Shown: in pieces, positions 38,175 through 47,650 of the stretch
How the letters are laid out: the number at the start of each line of letters is the position of its first letter
Position numbering within the stretch: position 1 is the stretch's first letter
DNA from: CBDBFG01 sp965204765
GTDB lineage: Bacteria; Pseudomonadota; Alphaproteobacteria; Caedimonadales; UBA9215
NCBI GenBank assembly: GCA_965204765.1
Contig: CBDBFG010000003.1
Coordinates: 1-64,000 of the forward strand
Direction of reading: 5' to 3'
DNA length: 64,000 bases
Position numbers and translations under genes: made by a program
Notes under the pieces: generated by a model
Seen by the model: only the letters and a program-made list of their open reading frames with translations
What the model was told of the DNA's origin: nothing
Database searches by the model: none

Positions 38175-40794
38175 CGCGTACGATGCAATGACTCCGATGA
38201 TGCAACAATACCACAACATCAAGGAACAACACCAAGATTGCGTATTATTCTATAGGATGGGTGATTTTTACGAATTGTTTTTTGAAGATGCAATTAAGGT
38301 TGCCAAAGCATTAGATATCACTCTGACTAAACGAGGCAAAACCAACGGCCAAGACATACCCATGTGTGGCGTGCCATTTCATGCTTATGAAAACTACTTG
38401 GCCAGATTGGTAAAACAAGGATACAAGGTTGCAATTTGTGAACAAACTGAATCACCGCAACAAGCAAAAAAACGTGGACATAAGGCCGTAGTAAATAGAG
38501 AAGTGGTCAGAATTGTAACCCCTGGCACCTTAACAGAAGAACATTTATTGGACTCGAAAAAACATAACTTTCTGGCCTTGATATGTGATGATGAAACAAC
38601 AAAGACCAAACGCTTAAGCTTTGCCGTAATTGATATTTCTACGGGAGAATTTTATGTTGAATCTTGTGACTATGAACAGTTGTCCACATTGATATCACGA
38701 TCAAACCCCAGTGAAATGGTAATTCCAGAACGAATTCTAAATAACACAGAGCTATATGAAATTTTCAAAGAGCATAAAAAATATTTAACTATTTTACCGA
38801 ATAGCAGATTTGACACTAAAAACTCTTCATCGCGTTTACAAGAACACTATCAAGTTAAAACATTAGATGGCTTTGGTTCATTTTCATCTAATGAGATAAT
38901 GGCCGCAAGTAGTTTACTTGATTATGTACAACTAACCCAAAAAGGGGAAATGCCGCGTTTAACCACTCTGCAACGATTTATCCAGGGTGACTGTGTTAAC
39001 ATTGATGCATCCACCAGAAGAAATCTGGAATTAATTAAAACTTTATCAGGTGAATCTCAAGGATCATTACTAAATGCTATTGACCACACTTCTACCGCCA
39101 GTGGTGGAAGATTGTTATCTTTACACCTATCCTCACCCATGTGTGATAAAGAGTTAATCGAAAAACGACTAGATAAAATAGAATTTTTCATTAATAACTC
39201 CAGCATTAGAAATAAAATCTTTACTTTACTAAATGACTGTCCAGATATTGAAAGATCTATCAGTAGATTATGCGTAGGCCGAGGAGGACCAAGAGACTTA
39301 GCCGCTATACTACAGGGTTTGACAGCTGCACAAAATATTAAAACTATCTTGGCTAACAGTAGCGATATAGCTATTAAGACCGCCAACAATAGAATAAGCG
39401 ACCAACAAGCCATTATTGACATCTTACGACAAGCTCTAAATATAGATAAACTACCATTACTTGCACGGGATGGAGGGTTTATTAAAGTCGGCTATTGCCA
39501 AGAATTAGACGAAATCATTAACATACGCGACCAAGGAAAATCTTTTATTATTGCCTTGCAAGATAAATATAGAAAAGAGCACAATATTCCTTCGTTGAAA
39601 ATTAAGCATAATAACGTATTAGGGTACTATATAGACGTTACTAATACCCATATAGATAAAGTACCGTATGATTTCATTCATCGCCAAACCATGCCTAATT
39701 CCACCAGATACAGCACGGTAGAGTTAAATGAACTAGCACAGAAATTGTATAATGCTACCGAACAAACCACCCTTATAGAACTAAAGATATATGATGAGCT
39801 TGTTAATATTGTAATTGATAACAACGAAGAAATAGCCAGAATATGCCAAACTATCTCTGAAATTGACGTTGGAATATCACATAGTATCCTGGCCGTAGAT
39901 TATAACTATTGCCGACCTATAATTACTGCTGATTTAGCAATGAACATCCAAGATGGCCGTCATCCAGTAGTAGAAAACTCTCTTCATGCACAAGAGAATG
40001 AACCATTTATTGCTAATGATTGCACTATTACTAATAACAATATTATTCTACTAACCGGACCTAATATGGCGGGGAAAAGTACTTTCTTGCGCCAGAATGC
40101 TCTAATAATAATTCTAGCGCAAATTGGCTGTTATGTACCTGCCACCTCTGCCACCATTGGCATAGTCGATAAATTATTCTCACGGGTAGGAGCTTCGGAT
40201 AATCTATCAAAAGGCCACTCTACTTTTATGATAGAAATGATTGAAACCGCATTAATTCTGAATCAAGCTACAGAAAAATCTTTCGTCATCTTAGATGAGG
40301 TTGGACGCGGAACTTCTACTCATGACGGATTATCCATAGCTTGGGCTACTTTAGAGTATATTCATTCAACTATTAAATGTCGTACCTTATTTGCTACACA
40401 CTATCATGAATTAACCGAACTTGATCAGGAACTAAAACATCTTAAATGCTATACTATGCAAATAAAAGAATGGCAAGATAAAGCCATTTTCCTTCATAAA
40501 GTAGTTAAGGGTAATGCCGCAAAGTCGTATGGTATATATGTCGCAAAATTGGCTGGTATTCCGCAACAAGTTATCAACAGAGCAAATAATATATTACAAA
40601 ATTTAGAACAACTACAACCACCAACTAACGATAATTGGTCACTGTTTGACAATGATAATATGACGGAATCGACCATAACTAACGATACTATCCATACTAA
40701 AATAGTGGAGAAATTAAATACAATTTCTGTTGATGATCTATCACCACGAGAATCATTAGAATTAATGTATGAACTAAAAAGAATGATCTCGTGA
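38167..40794 (+). CDS. mutS: DNA mismatch repair protein MutS
   Basis: MutS recognises mismatches and starts repair. The start ATG 38167 lies in the end of tatD and gives 875 residues; the open frame extends further into tatD, but the extra residues are not conserved. The mismatch-reading Phe-x-Glu is in FYRMGDFYELFF near residue 35. The ATPase domain has Walker A LTGPNMAGKST, the signature RVGASDNLSKGHSTFM, Walker B VILDEVGRGTSTHDG and the ATHYHELTEL block. mutL is not in this window. Confidence 0.96.
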   Translation: MNNAYDAMTPMMQQYHNIKEQHQDCVLFYRMGDFYELFFEDAIKVAKALDITLTKRGKTNGQDIPMCGVPFHAYENYLARLVKQGYKVAICEQTESPQQAKKRGHKAVVNREVVRIVTPGTLTEEHLLDSKKHNFLALICDDETTKTKRLSFAVIDISTGEFYVESCDYEQLSTLISRSNPSEMVIPERILNNTELYEIFKEHKKYLTILPNSRFDTKNSSSRLQEHYQVKTLDGFGSFSSNEIMAASSLLDYVQLTQKGEMPRLTTLQRFIQGDCVNIDASTRRNLELIKTLSGESQGSLLNAIDHTSTASGGRLLSLHLSSPMCDKELIEKRLDKIEFFINNSSIRNKIFTLLNDCPDIERSISRLCVGRGGPRDLAAILQGLTAAQNIKTILANSSDIAIKTANNRISDQQAIIDILRQALNIDKLPLLARDGGFIKVGYCQELDEIINIRDQGKSFIIALQDKYRKEHNIPSLKIKHNNVLGYYIDVTNTHIDKVPYDFIHRQTMPNSTRYSTVELNELAQKLYNATEQTTLIELKIYDELVNIVIDNNEEIARICQTISEIDVGISHSILAVDYNYCRPIITADLAMNIQDGRHPVVENSLHAQENEPFIANDCTITNNNIILLTGPNMAGKSTFLRQNALIIILAQIGCYVPATSATIGIVDKLFSRVGASDNLSKGHSTFMIEMIETALILNQATEKSFVILDEVGRGTSTHDGLSIAWATLEYIHSTIKCRTLFATHYHELTELDQELKHLKCYTMQIKEWQDKAIFLHKVVKGNAAKSYGIYVAKLAGIPQQVINRANNILQNLEQLQPPTNDNWSLFDNDNMTESTITNDTIHTKIVEKLNTISVDDLSPRESLELMYELKRMIS

Positions 40795-41016
40795 CTCAAT
40801 GCACTTATCAGATGCTATAATTTAACTTCACGATATCATATTCTAATTCAATTAGGCTACAGGCATCTAAAGAGCAAAACAGCCTATTAATCCTGGCCAA
40901 TATATAACATCAGCAGTAAGTATTTATACCTACGGCAATATATATTAAACTTTGCCAAACCAATACTTGGACCATAAATCACATTAGAGTTAAAAACACA
41001 CTAGGAGTGAAGCAAG

Positions 41017-41571
41017 CTACAATCGTTTGATTAACAATTTATAGCTGCAGCGAAAATAGCTATAACCGCTGATTAAAGTTAAAAATGCTGCTACCCAAAT
41101 ACCTTTTAAGCCAATATCGTGCAATGGTACATTTGGTATTGAATCACCAGCAACTAAAAAACCTATACTAAACATCTGTATCGCAGTCTTCCACTTTGCG
41201 ATTCTAGATACGGGTACATTAACATTTTGCTGTCCCAAAAACTCCCGCAACCCAGAAACTAAAATTTCTCTGCACACTATCACTACGCAAGGAATTAGAT
41301 AAACACCAGATACCTTATTAAAACCGGCAAGCATGATAATAGTAGAAGCAACCAACAATTTATCAGCTAGAGGATCCAGAAAAGTGCCAAATGCGCTTAC
41401 CCCTGTGGCTCTTGCCACCAGACCATCAAAATAGTCGGTTAAACAAGCAATAGCGAATAGTATAGCTGCCACAAGAAAACCAATTGGTTGATCAAAATAG
41501 AATAACCATGCTATTACGGGTATTAGCAATATTCTAATCATGGTTAATATATTCGCAAAATTACTTATCAT
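41017..41571 (-). CDS. pgsA: CDP-diacylglycerol-glycerol-3-phosphate 3-phosphatidyltransferase
   Basis: PgsA makes phosphatidylglycerol phosphate, the precursor of phosphatidylglycerol, in the inner membrane. The CDP-alcohol phosphotransferase signature is complete: TDYFDGLVARATGVSAFG then TFLDPLADK (pattern D-x2-D-G-x2-A-R-x8-G-x3-D-x3-D). Several hydrophobic helices fill the 184 residues. It starts 5 bases after uvrC, the order seen in many alphaproteobacteria. Confidence 0.94.
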   Translation of the reverse strand: MISNFANILTMIRILLIPVIAWLFYFDQPIGFLVAAILFAIACLTDYFDGLVARATGVSAFGTFLDPLADKLLVASTIIMLAGFNKVSGVYLIPCVVIVCREILVSGLREFLGQQNVNVPVSRIAKWKTAIQMFSIGFLVAGDSIPNVPLHDIGLKGIWVAAFLTLISGYSYFRCSYKLLIKRL

Positions 41572-41576
41572 TATTC

Positions 41577-43376
41577 CTATTGCTCGTGTATATAATTGTA
41601 TATTACGTGCGCTAATTTTTTACTGACACCACGTACTTGTTGGATATCATAAATACTTGCTGCCTTTAATGCAATAACTGATCCAAAATATTCCAGTATT
41701 TTTTGCTTTCTGACCTTGCCCACACCAGGTATCGAATCAAATACAGACTTTAATTGCCGTTTGTTACGTTTAGCACGGTGAAAAGTAATAGCAAATCGAT
41801 GCGCTTCATCTCGTAAACTTTGCAAATAGTACAATAATTTACGATCGGCAATCTTAAAACCATGCGGTTTATCTCTAGTAAAAAAAACTTCATTACCTGC
41901 AAATCTTTCTTTACCCTTGGCAATCGACAAAACTGGTACTTGTACATTGTGTTGTTCTAATACTGCTGTTACAGCACTATGCTGCCCTTTACCACCATCA
42001 ATTAAAAATAAATCTGGTAAAGTATCGTGCTGAATACGACGCTCTAATGCTTCACGCATTACAGCATAATCATCATTATGTTTAATGTTGGTTGATTTCA
42101 CGCTATATTTTCTATACGATTTTTTTTCAAATCCTTGCTCCCCTGCAACAATCATTGCACTTACCGCATCACTACCCTGAATATGGCTATTATCAAATAC
42201 ATCTATCCTTTTAATTTGCTTAATATTAAGTAATTGCGCCAAATTTTGTAATATTTCTATATCACTGATATCATTATCCAAATGAATATTAGCATTCTTA
42301 TAGGCATTATCTATGATGCGCTTTTTCTTACCTTGTTTGGGACATTTAATCGATACTTTAACATTACTATATTTTTGCAAAGCATCACCCAAAGATTCCG
42401 GCATATCGATATTAAGATAAATATCTTTTGTAACCTTGGTACTCATATAGAATTGTAAAATAAAACTATTAAATACTTCGATATCATCCTGTAAAGCAAT
42501 ATCACTAAAAACAAAATTATGCGAAACGTAATTGCGATAATCTTTATAGAATACACCGCGTATACAAATCTTTTCTCCTATCCGGGCAAAGGCAAAAAAA
42601 TCTGCTTCTTTTATATCACTAGTGTTAATATTTTGTTTAGTTTGGGTATACGCAATCGCATTAATCATATCACGCATTTTTGCAGCTGCTTCATAATTTT
42701 GCTGTGCGCTTTCTTTGTGCATACGAGTAATTAAAATATTTTTTACCTTTTCACTTTTTCCTTGTAAAAATAATTTCGCATTCTTGATGGAATCATTGTA
42801 ATTATCACTCGTTACAAATGACACACAAGGGGCACTACAACGCTTAATATGATATTGCAAGCATGGCCTTTTCCTAGTTTTAAAATAGTGGTCGGTACAA
42901 TTTCGTATTTTAAATATTTTTTGTACTGTTTTGATATAAGATTCAACATAATTTGCCGAAATAAATGGCCCAAACACCTGGGCATTTTTTACATTATCTG
43001 GCGCAATATTTCTTGTTTTATAAATCCTGGGGTATAAATGATCGGACAATATTATATGACTAAAAAACTTATCATCTTTTAATCTAATATTATATTTTGG
43101 CTGTTTACTACGTATTAAATTCGCCTCTAATAAGAAAGCCTCTACTTCAGAGTTGGTCACAATAAAATCTATATGATCTATTTCATTAACCATACGTTGT
43201 AATCTAATAGATAGATTCTTTATTATAGTGTAACTATTGACTCTTGCTTTAAGATTAATAGCCTTGCCAATATAAATTACGTCGCCATTATGATTGATCA
43301 TTTGATAAATCCCCGGTTCACTGGGAAATGTAGCGATAGATTTTTTTAAACTAGATAACCTGTGTACAAGATTCAT
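41577..43376 (-). CDS. uvrC: Excinuclease ABC subunit C
   Basis: UvrC makes the dual incision in nucleotide excision repair. The GIY-YIG nuclease domain (GIYQMINHNGDVIYIGKA, residues about 23-40), the Cys-rich region RPCLQYHIKRCSAPC, the UVR segment (AAAKMRDMINAI), the RNase H-like endonuclease domain (RIDVFDNSHIQGSD, PDLFLIDGGKGQ) and the terminal helix-hairpin-helix (IPGVGKVRKQKIL) are all present. The ATG at 43376 gives 599 residues; a TTG immediately before it is less likely. Confidence 0.95.
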   Translation of the reverse strand: MNLVHRLSSLKKSIATFPSEPGIYQMINHNGDVIYIGKAINLKARVNSYTIIKNLSIRLQRMVNEIDHIDFIVTNSEVEAFLLEANLIRSKQPKYNIRLKDDKFFSHIILSDHLYPRIYKTRNIAPDNVKNAQVFGPFISANYVESYIKTVQKIFKIRNCTDHYFKTRKRPCLQYHIKRCSAPCVSFVTSDNYNDSIKNAKLFLQGKSEKVKNILITRMHKESAQQNYEAAAKMRDMINAIAYTQTKQNINTSDIKEADFFAFARIGEKICIRGVFYKDYRNYVSHNFVFSDIALQDDIEVFNSFILQFYMSTKVTKDIYLNIDMPESLGDALQKYSNVKVSIKCPKQGKKKRIIDNAYKNANIHLDNDISDIEILQNLAQLLNIKQIKRIDVFDNSHIQGSDAVSAMIVAGEQGFEKKSYRKYSVKSTNIKHNDDYAVMREALERRIQHDTLPDLFLIDGGKGQHSAVTAVLEQHNVQVPVLSIAKGKERFAGNEVFFTRDKPHGFKIADRKLLYYLQSLRDEAHRFAITFHRAKRNKRQLKSVFDSIPGVGKVRKQKILEYFGSVIALKAASIYDIQQVRGVSKKLAHVIYNYIHEQ

Positions 43377-43387
43377 CAATAATTAGC

Positions 43388-43831
43388 TCACGTGCAATTA
43401 TATAATTTTTGTACCCTGCGCGCATGCTGCCCGGCTAGAAATTGCGTATTTAAGAACTTTTCCATTATATTTAAAGCTTGATCTGCGCTTAACATGCGAC
43501 TTCCTAAACATAAAACATTACAATCATTATGTGATCTTGATAATTGCACAAGTTTTATATCCTCGGAATATACCAATACTCCACGAATCCAATCGAATCT
43601 GTTTACTGCTATACTCATTCCTACCCCAGAACCACAAATCAATATACCGCAAGAATCATCTTGGTTTTTCATTTTATTGGCTAAAGCATATGAGTAATCA
43701 GGATAATCAACAGATTCCACACTCTCACAACCGCAATCCGTTATAGTATAATTTAATCCTTGCAAGTAATTGATTAATATTAATTTTAACTCATAACCTG
43801 CATGATCATTAGCAATATAAATTTTCTTCAT
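43388..43831 (-). CDS. rpiB: Ribose-5-phosphate isomerase B
   Basis: RpiB interconverts ribose-5-phosphate and ribulose-5-phosphate. The start MKKIYIANDHAGYELK at ATG 43831 is the family start; six more residues upstream are possible from 43849 but not conserved. The active-site blocks are DCGCESVESVDYPDYS, the nucleophile/base region GILICGSGVGMSIAVNR and the anion site HNDCNVLCLGSRM. It has 147 residues and is 11 bases ahead of uvrC. Confidence 0.93.
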   Translation of the reverse strand: MKKIYIANDHAGYELKLILINYLQGLNYTITDCGCESVESVDYPDYSYALANKMKNQDDSCGILICGSGVGMSIAVNRFDWIRGVLVYSEDIKLVQLSRSHNDCNVLCLGSRMLSADQALNIMEKFLNTQFLAGQHARRVQKLYNCT

Positions 43832-44030
43832 CCAATTTCGCCCTATCATTTAATAGCACTATAACGCAATACTGGTAATTACAAAATCCTAATATATTAC
43901 GACAAACAAGCACAATAGATGAAGTAAGAAACCAGTAATTGTTAACAGGATACGGAACAGCTCTAAGTCCCAATTTAACAGCGTATAGCAGAAAATAAAT
44001 AGACAAGATAACCCAATAGAGTGTAAAAAA

Positions 44031-44107
44031 TGGCGGGAGTGACGGGACTCGAACCCGCGACCTCTGGCGTGACAGGCAAGCGCTCTAACCAGCTGAGCTA
44101 CACCCCC
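44031..44107 (-). tRNA. tRNA-Asp (anticodon GTC)
   Basis: The minus strand folds as a cloverleaf of 77 bases including an encoded CCA. The acceptor is GGGGGTG with CACTCCC (one G-U), the D stem GCTC/GAGC, the anticodon loop CTGTCAC with GTC, and the T loop TTCGAGT in stem GCGGG/CCCGT, with discriminator G. The anticodon stem CTTGC/GCCAG contains one U-C mismatch at its third pair, unusual for this tRNA. It lies between rpiB and ftsZ on the same strand. Confidence 0.96.
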
Positions 44108-44355
44108 CATTAATTCTTTAAAGCATATGGACAAAGTCTATAATCTAAACCGTACTCACACACAATGAAAAATCTGTAATATGATTACTCTAGTTTTTCT
44201 TTACAGTCAAGCAATAGTTACAGTTTTTATTAATCTCTGCAAGACAAACATTTGGCACATCCAAAGCAACATGACCACATAGCCGCACTAAATCTTATTA
44301 AGTTTATAAAGCAGACCAACACTCAAGTATTACCGACCTTATAAATAAAAAATTT

Positions 44356-45711
44356 CTATTTCTTTTTACGCAGATAAGTAGGAATATCATGCACATCTGC
44401 CATCTCTTCATCAACCACACTAGCATCATTGACGATTTTACCCACATCATGCACTTCTGGTGTCTGCTCTGTGACAACTTCGTCATTTTTACCAGACAGT
44501 GTTTCAAAAAACCTACTGAAAAAACCTTTTTTCTTTGCTAACTTGTCCGCATCGTCATTGGCATGTTCTGGCTTATCATTATCACCAAATTCATACATCT
44601 CACTACTAGCAGAATCACTATACGATACCCCAGATTGCAAACCATCATCTGCGTTAAGAGCACCAGCATCGGAATATAACTGTTTTTTAGCGTTTGCTCC
44701 TTTTGCCAGCCCTTTTTTAACTGATTCTGAATCTATACCAGTAGCAACAACAGATACACGTAAGTTACCTTGCATACTTTCATCAAATGTCGATCCAAAA
44801 ATAATATTAGTTTCAGTAGTTAAATCGGCATCGACTTCTTCTCTAATGCGATTCGCCGCTTCATCTACCTCGAAAAGAGTCATATCAAGACCACCAGTAA
44901 TGTTAATTAACACACCCTTGGCACCACGCATTGAAACATCATCTAACAACGGGTTGGCTATAGCAGCTTCAGCAGCAGCAATTGCTCTATTCTCTCCAGA
45001 CGCTTCCCCAGTGCCCATCATAGCTTTACCCATCTCAGTCATTACCGTCCTAATATCAGCAAAGTCCAAATTAACTAGTCCAGGCATAACCATCAGGTCC
45101 GTCACTCCACGAACACCAGAATATAAAACATCATCAGCTAATTTAAAGGCGTCTTTAAAAGTTGTTTTTTCATTGGAAATTCTAAATAAGTTTTGGTTAG
45201 GAATAATAATTAGAGTATCAACATGTTGTTCCATTTCTTTGATACCACTAATAGCGGTACGTGTGCGATGTGGACCTTCAAAATTAAACGGCTTAGTCAC
45301 CACCCCAACAGTTAAAATCCCCAATTCTCTTGCCGCTTGTGCTATTACGGGCGCCGCACCTGTACCAGTACCTCCACCCATACCAGCAGTAATAAATACC
45401 ATATTACTACCTTTGATATGCCTGATGATCATATCCTTGCTCTCTTCAGCTGATGCTCTACCAACTTCTGGATGAGATCCAGCGCCAAGTCCTTGTGTAA
45501 TTTCTAATCCTAGTTGAATTTTTTTATCTTCTGGAACTAAAGACTGTGTTAAATGTTGCGCATCAGTATTACAGGCAAGATAACCCACACCCTGTAAATT
45601 ATAACGTATCATATTATTGACAGCATTATTACCCGCACCACCAACACCGATTACTGTAATTTTTGGCCCTAATTCTCCATTAGTGACCGTATCTAAGGAC
45701 TTTTTTTCCAT
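44356..45711 (-). CDS. ftsZ: Cell division protein FtsZ
   Basis: FtsZ is the tubulin-like GTPase that forms the division ring. The GTP-binding motif GGGTGTGAAPVIAQ is near residue 105, with the switch GVGGAGNNAVNNMI at the start and the T7 loop NLDFADIRTVM near 215. The C-terminal domain is followed by a long acidic linker (about residues 340-430) and the conserved tail DIPTYLRKKK, which binds FtsA/ZipA-type partners. A GGAG ribosome site precedes ATG 45711. ftsA and ftsQ are not adjacent. Confidence 0.97.
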   Translation of the reverse strand: MEKKSLDTVTNGELGPKITVIGVGGAGNNAVNNMIRYNLQGVGYLACNTDAQHLTQSLVPEDKKIQLGLEITQGLGAGSHPEVGRASAEESKDMIIRHIKGSNMVFITAGMGGGTGTGAAPVIAQAARELGILTVGVVTKPFNFEGPHRTRTAISGIKEMEQHVDTLIIIPNQNLFRISNEKTTFKDAFKLADDVLYSGVRGVTDLMVMPGLVNLDFADIRTVMTEMGKAMMGTGEASGENRAIAAAEAAIANPLLDDVSMRGAKGVLINITGGLDMTLFEVDEAANRIREEVDADLTTETNIIFGSTFDESMQGNLRVSVVATGIDSESVKKGLAKGANAKKQLYSDAGALNADDGLQSGVSYSDSASSEMYEFGDNDKPEHANDDADKLAKKKGFFSRFFETLSGKNDEVVTEQTPEVHDVGKIVNDASVVDEEMADVHDIPTYLRKKK

Positions 45712-45958
45712 TTTTGCTCCAAAACTAAAGATTTAATACACGCCTAACCGCTTGATTGTAATACAATTCCTAGCAATTTGTAATAAGTATTTTAATTGAC
45801 TTACTGTTTAACTATATTTTTACTGTGCATTAATACGCAATTATGGTCAAAAATAAATAAAAAAATGCAACAAAGCACATATAATTTGACAGAGTGTACT
45901 TTTTAGTATTTATTACTCCTGATTTTAGCTACCCAAAATATTAATAAAAACAATAACA

Positions 45959-46318
45959 ATGAATAAGTATAAATTATTAATCATTCTCCTGACTGGATCT
46001 TACGTTATGGCACACCATAGTCTATCTGAAGACGAGAGAATGAAAGATGACAAATATATGAATTTTATGAGAACATACCTAGGGTTTCAAGTAAAAGCCC
46101 GGTTTGCTATACATGGCGTAATGGGAGCTAAACCAGAGCTTAAAGGGCAGTTATTAACCAGATTTAACCAACTAACAGACGAAGCCATAGCAAAAAAGAT
46201 AATCACTATACAAGACAAACAAAAATTTAAACAAGCAATTCTAAGAGAAAACACAACAGTAAACACAAACAAGCCAGACCCAGCATCGATTGCTTTAACT
46301 CTCTATCCAAAGTCATAA
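45959..46318 (+). CDS. Small secreted protein of unknown function (119 aa)
   Basis: Residues 1-18 (MNKYKLLIILLTGSYVMA) form a short Sec signal. The mature hundred residues are charged, predicted mostly helical by composition, and lack cysteines; no family recognised. No ribosome site is evident before the ATG. It stands divergent from ftsZ at the border of the accessory island. Confidence 0.55.
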   Translation: MNKYKLLIILLTGSYVMAHHSLSEDERMKDDKYMNFMRTYLGFQVKARFAIHGVMGAKPELKGQLLTRFNQLTDEAIAKKIITIQDKQKFKQAILRENTTVNTNKPDPASIALTLYPKS

Positions 46319-46722
46319 TGTAAACGACCTCATAATACATAGAGCATTATACACTTCTTTTTTAACTAAATTGTACCCTTAAGACCTTCGCGAACTATCA
46401 AGCATTGAGCATTGTTGGGTTAAATCAAAGGTATCCAAACTTTCATCTTAGTTTACTGGGACCTTTTATCTGCCACTGATACTTCTATTTCCAATACCCC
46501 AATTTTTCTACATTTTATAACACTATATTGGTGTATAGTCTGAATGCCATAGAATCTTCATAATTTATTATCTGAGAAATTATATTCTCCCGGCATATTA
46601 AAATGTTTCTATGATTTTTTAGATATATAATTAATATCTCTGCTTCAAAAATCCTTAAAATAGAAAAACTTAAGACTAGATTTAAAATAACCACACATTA
46701 GCAAAAATACTAATCTATGCCA
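46319..46722. other. Non-coding stretch before the transposase remnant
   Basis: About 400 AT-rich bases containing the left inverted repeat of the Tn3-type remnant (46409-46446). The interval 46447-46722 should hold the rest of the transposase in an intact element, but I can recognise none of it there. Confidence 0.5.
46409..46446 (+). repeat. Left inverted repeat of the Tn3-type remnant
   Basis: The sequence beginning GCATTGTTGGGTTAAATC and ending CCAAACTTTCAT matches the reverse complement of 47574-47616, apart from a 4-base gap and a few substitutions. The partner on the right has CATTATTGGGTTAAATC in the same register. Confidence 0.65.
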
Positions 46723-46859
46723 TTAATCTTTTATATTAAAAGCAGTGCGAATTAATTTTATAGGAAGAGCAAAAAAATATTTTCTCTCCTCACCAGTAAA
46801 TTTTAGTGGTTTATCAAATGCGTTTTTTCCTTTATGGTCAAAATTTTCATTCGAGGCAT
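46723..46859 (-). pseudogene. Tn3-family transposase, N-terminal fragment (DUF4158-type), frameshifted
   Basis: A start codon at 46859 with AGGAG upstream begins MPRMKILTIKEK, and after a one-base shift in a run of six A the reading continues as NAFDKPLKFTGEERKYFF and ALPIKLIRT before a stop at 46723. This resembles the opening domain of Tn3-family transposases (MxRMKIL...EEQ.AFD.PP.F...ERK.FF.LP). The remaining roughly 900 residues of a normal transposase are absent. It is divergent from the resolvase remnant, as in Tn3 elements. Confidence 0.7.
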
Positions 46860-47006
46860 AATTTCTCCTTTTTTTGTTTATTTTATTGCAGAAACATCTT
46901 ACCATTCACTTCAGTTGTGAAATAGGTTTGTGCAAGACTAAAAACCGTATTGCTACGTTAATAAAATAAGCTTGCGCCAACGTTTGTTAGCAAAACTAGC
47001 AATATT

Positions 47007-47585
47007 ATGATTTATAGTTATAGCATAATCTCAACAGGTGAATATCAGAGTAACAAATTACAATTATCTGCATTTAAAAAAGTAGGGGTTGAAAAAATAT
47101 TCTCTGAAAAAACGTCTGGTGGAAAATGGGAAAGACCAGAATTTCATAAACTGATCAATAAAATCAGAAAAGGTGACACAATTGTGGTTTGGAAGTTGGA
47201 TAGATTATTGGGATCATCAAAAGACTTGTTAGTAATAATTGATAAAATTAACAAGAAAGAAGCTGGATTCAAAAGTGTAACTGAAAATATTGATACTACC
47301 ACTACATCAGGATGTATGATGATGCAAATGGTTGATGCTTTCAGAGTTTGAACGTGCAATGGTCAGAGAGCGTACAAAAGCTGGTTTGGATGCTACCAGG
47401 GCTGAAGAAAGAATTGGGAGACCAAAACCCAAGCTCAAGCCAGATCAAAAAAATACGTTGTGGATAATGTGATGACAGGACGAAAATCAGGTGCTGATAT
47501 GGCTAGGATATATGATGTAAGTGAAGCTACAATTTCACGCACTGTAGCTCAATATAGAATACTACAAGAAAAAATGGAAGTTTAG
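47007..47585 (+). pseudogene. Serine resolvase (Tn3 resolvase/invertase family), two frameshifts
   Basis: The N-terminal catalytic domain reads from 47007: YSIISTGEYQSNKLQL, FSEKTSGGKWERPEFHKL, then DTIVVWKLDRLLGSSKDLL. The usual Y-A-R-x-S is Y-S-I-I-S, so a catalytic-site Arg is gone. A frameshift near 47343 moves the reading to EFERAMVRERTKAGLDATR, and a second near 47450 moves it to VMTGRKSGADMARIYDV and the recognition helix SEATISRTV, ending at 47585. Both shifts and the lost Arg make function unlikely. Confidence 0.85.
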
Positions 47586-47616
47586 ATACCTTGATACGAT
47601 TTAACCCAATAATGGC
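47574..47616 (-). repeat. Right inverted repeat of the Tn3-type remnant
   Basis: Counterpart of 46409-46446 in opposite orientation. It covers the last four codons and stop of the resolvase remnant and ends 8 bases before the ATG (47625) that I propose as the original start of the prenyltransferase gene. Confidence 0.6.
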
Positions 47617-47624
47617 TTTTATTA

Positions 47625-47650
47625 ATGACAGAAATTAATCTTAACTTTAC
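47625..47650 (+). pseudogene. Separated 5' exon of the cis-prenyltransferase gene
   Basis: ATG ACA GAA ATT AAT CTT AAC TTT AC at 47625-47650 reads MTEINLNF(T). Joined to 49523 onward (G CTT ATA AAA AAT), it continues in frame as TLIKNSNIKHIAIIPDGN, giving a normal-looking amino terminus. It is now cut off from the rest of the gene by the antisense intron. This is inference from frame and intron structure. Confidence 0.5.

Larger units (their letters stand above)
46409..47616. mobile_element. Decayed Tn3-family transposon remnant (about 1.2 kb)
   Basis: Three parts typical of a Tn3-family element lie together: an N-terminal transposase fragment on the minus strand (46723-46859), a divergent serine resolvase pseudogene on the plus strand (47007-47585), and imperfect inverted repeats of about 40 bases at 46409-46446 and 47574-47616. 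Nearly all of the transposase is missing, so the element is internally deleted and cannot move by itself. The right repeat overlaps the last codons of the resolvase, which is unusual and leaves its status as a true transposon end open. Confidence 0.65.

Noticed and set aside
43889..44134. Short reading frame across the tRNA-Asp gene.
   Set aside because: It covers the tRNA itself, a common false frame.
44429..45475. Long plus-strand reading frame of 348 codons opposite ftsZ.
   Set aside because: Antisense to a perfectly conserved ftsZ; low-complexity Ser/Pro/Ile composition typical of a shadow frame.
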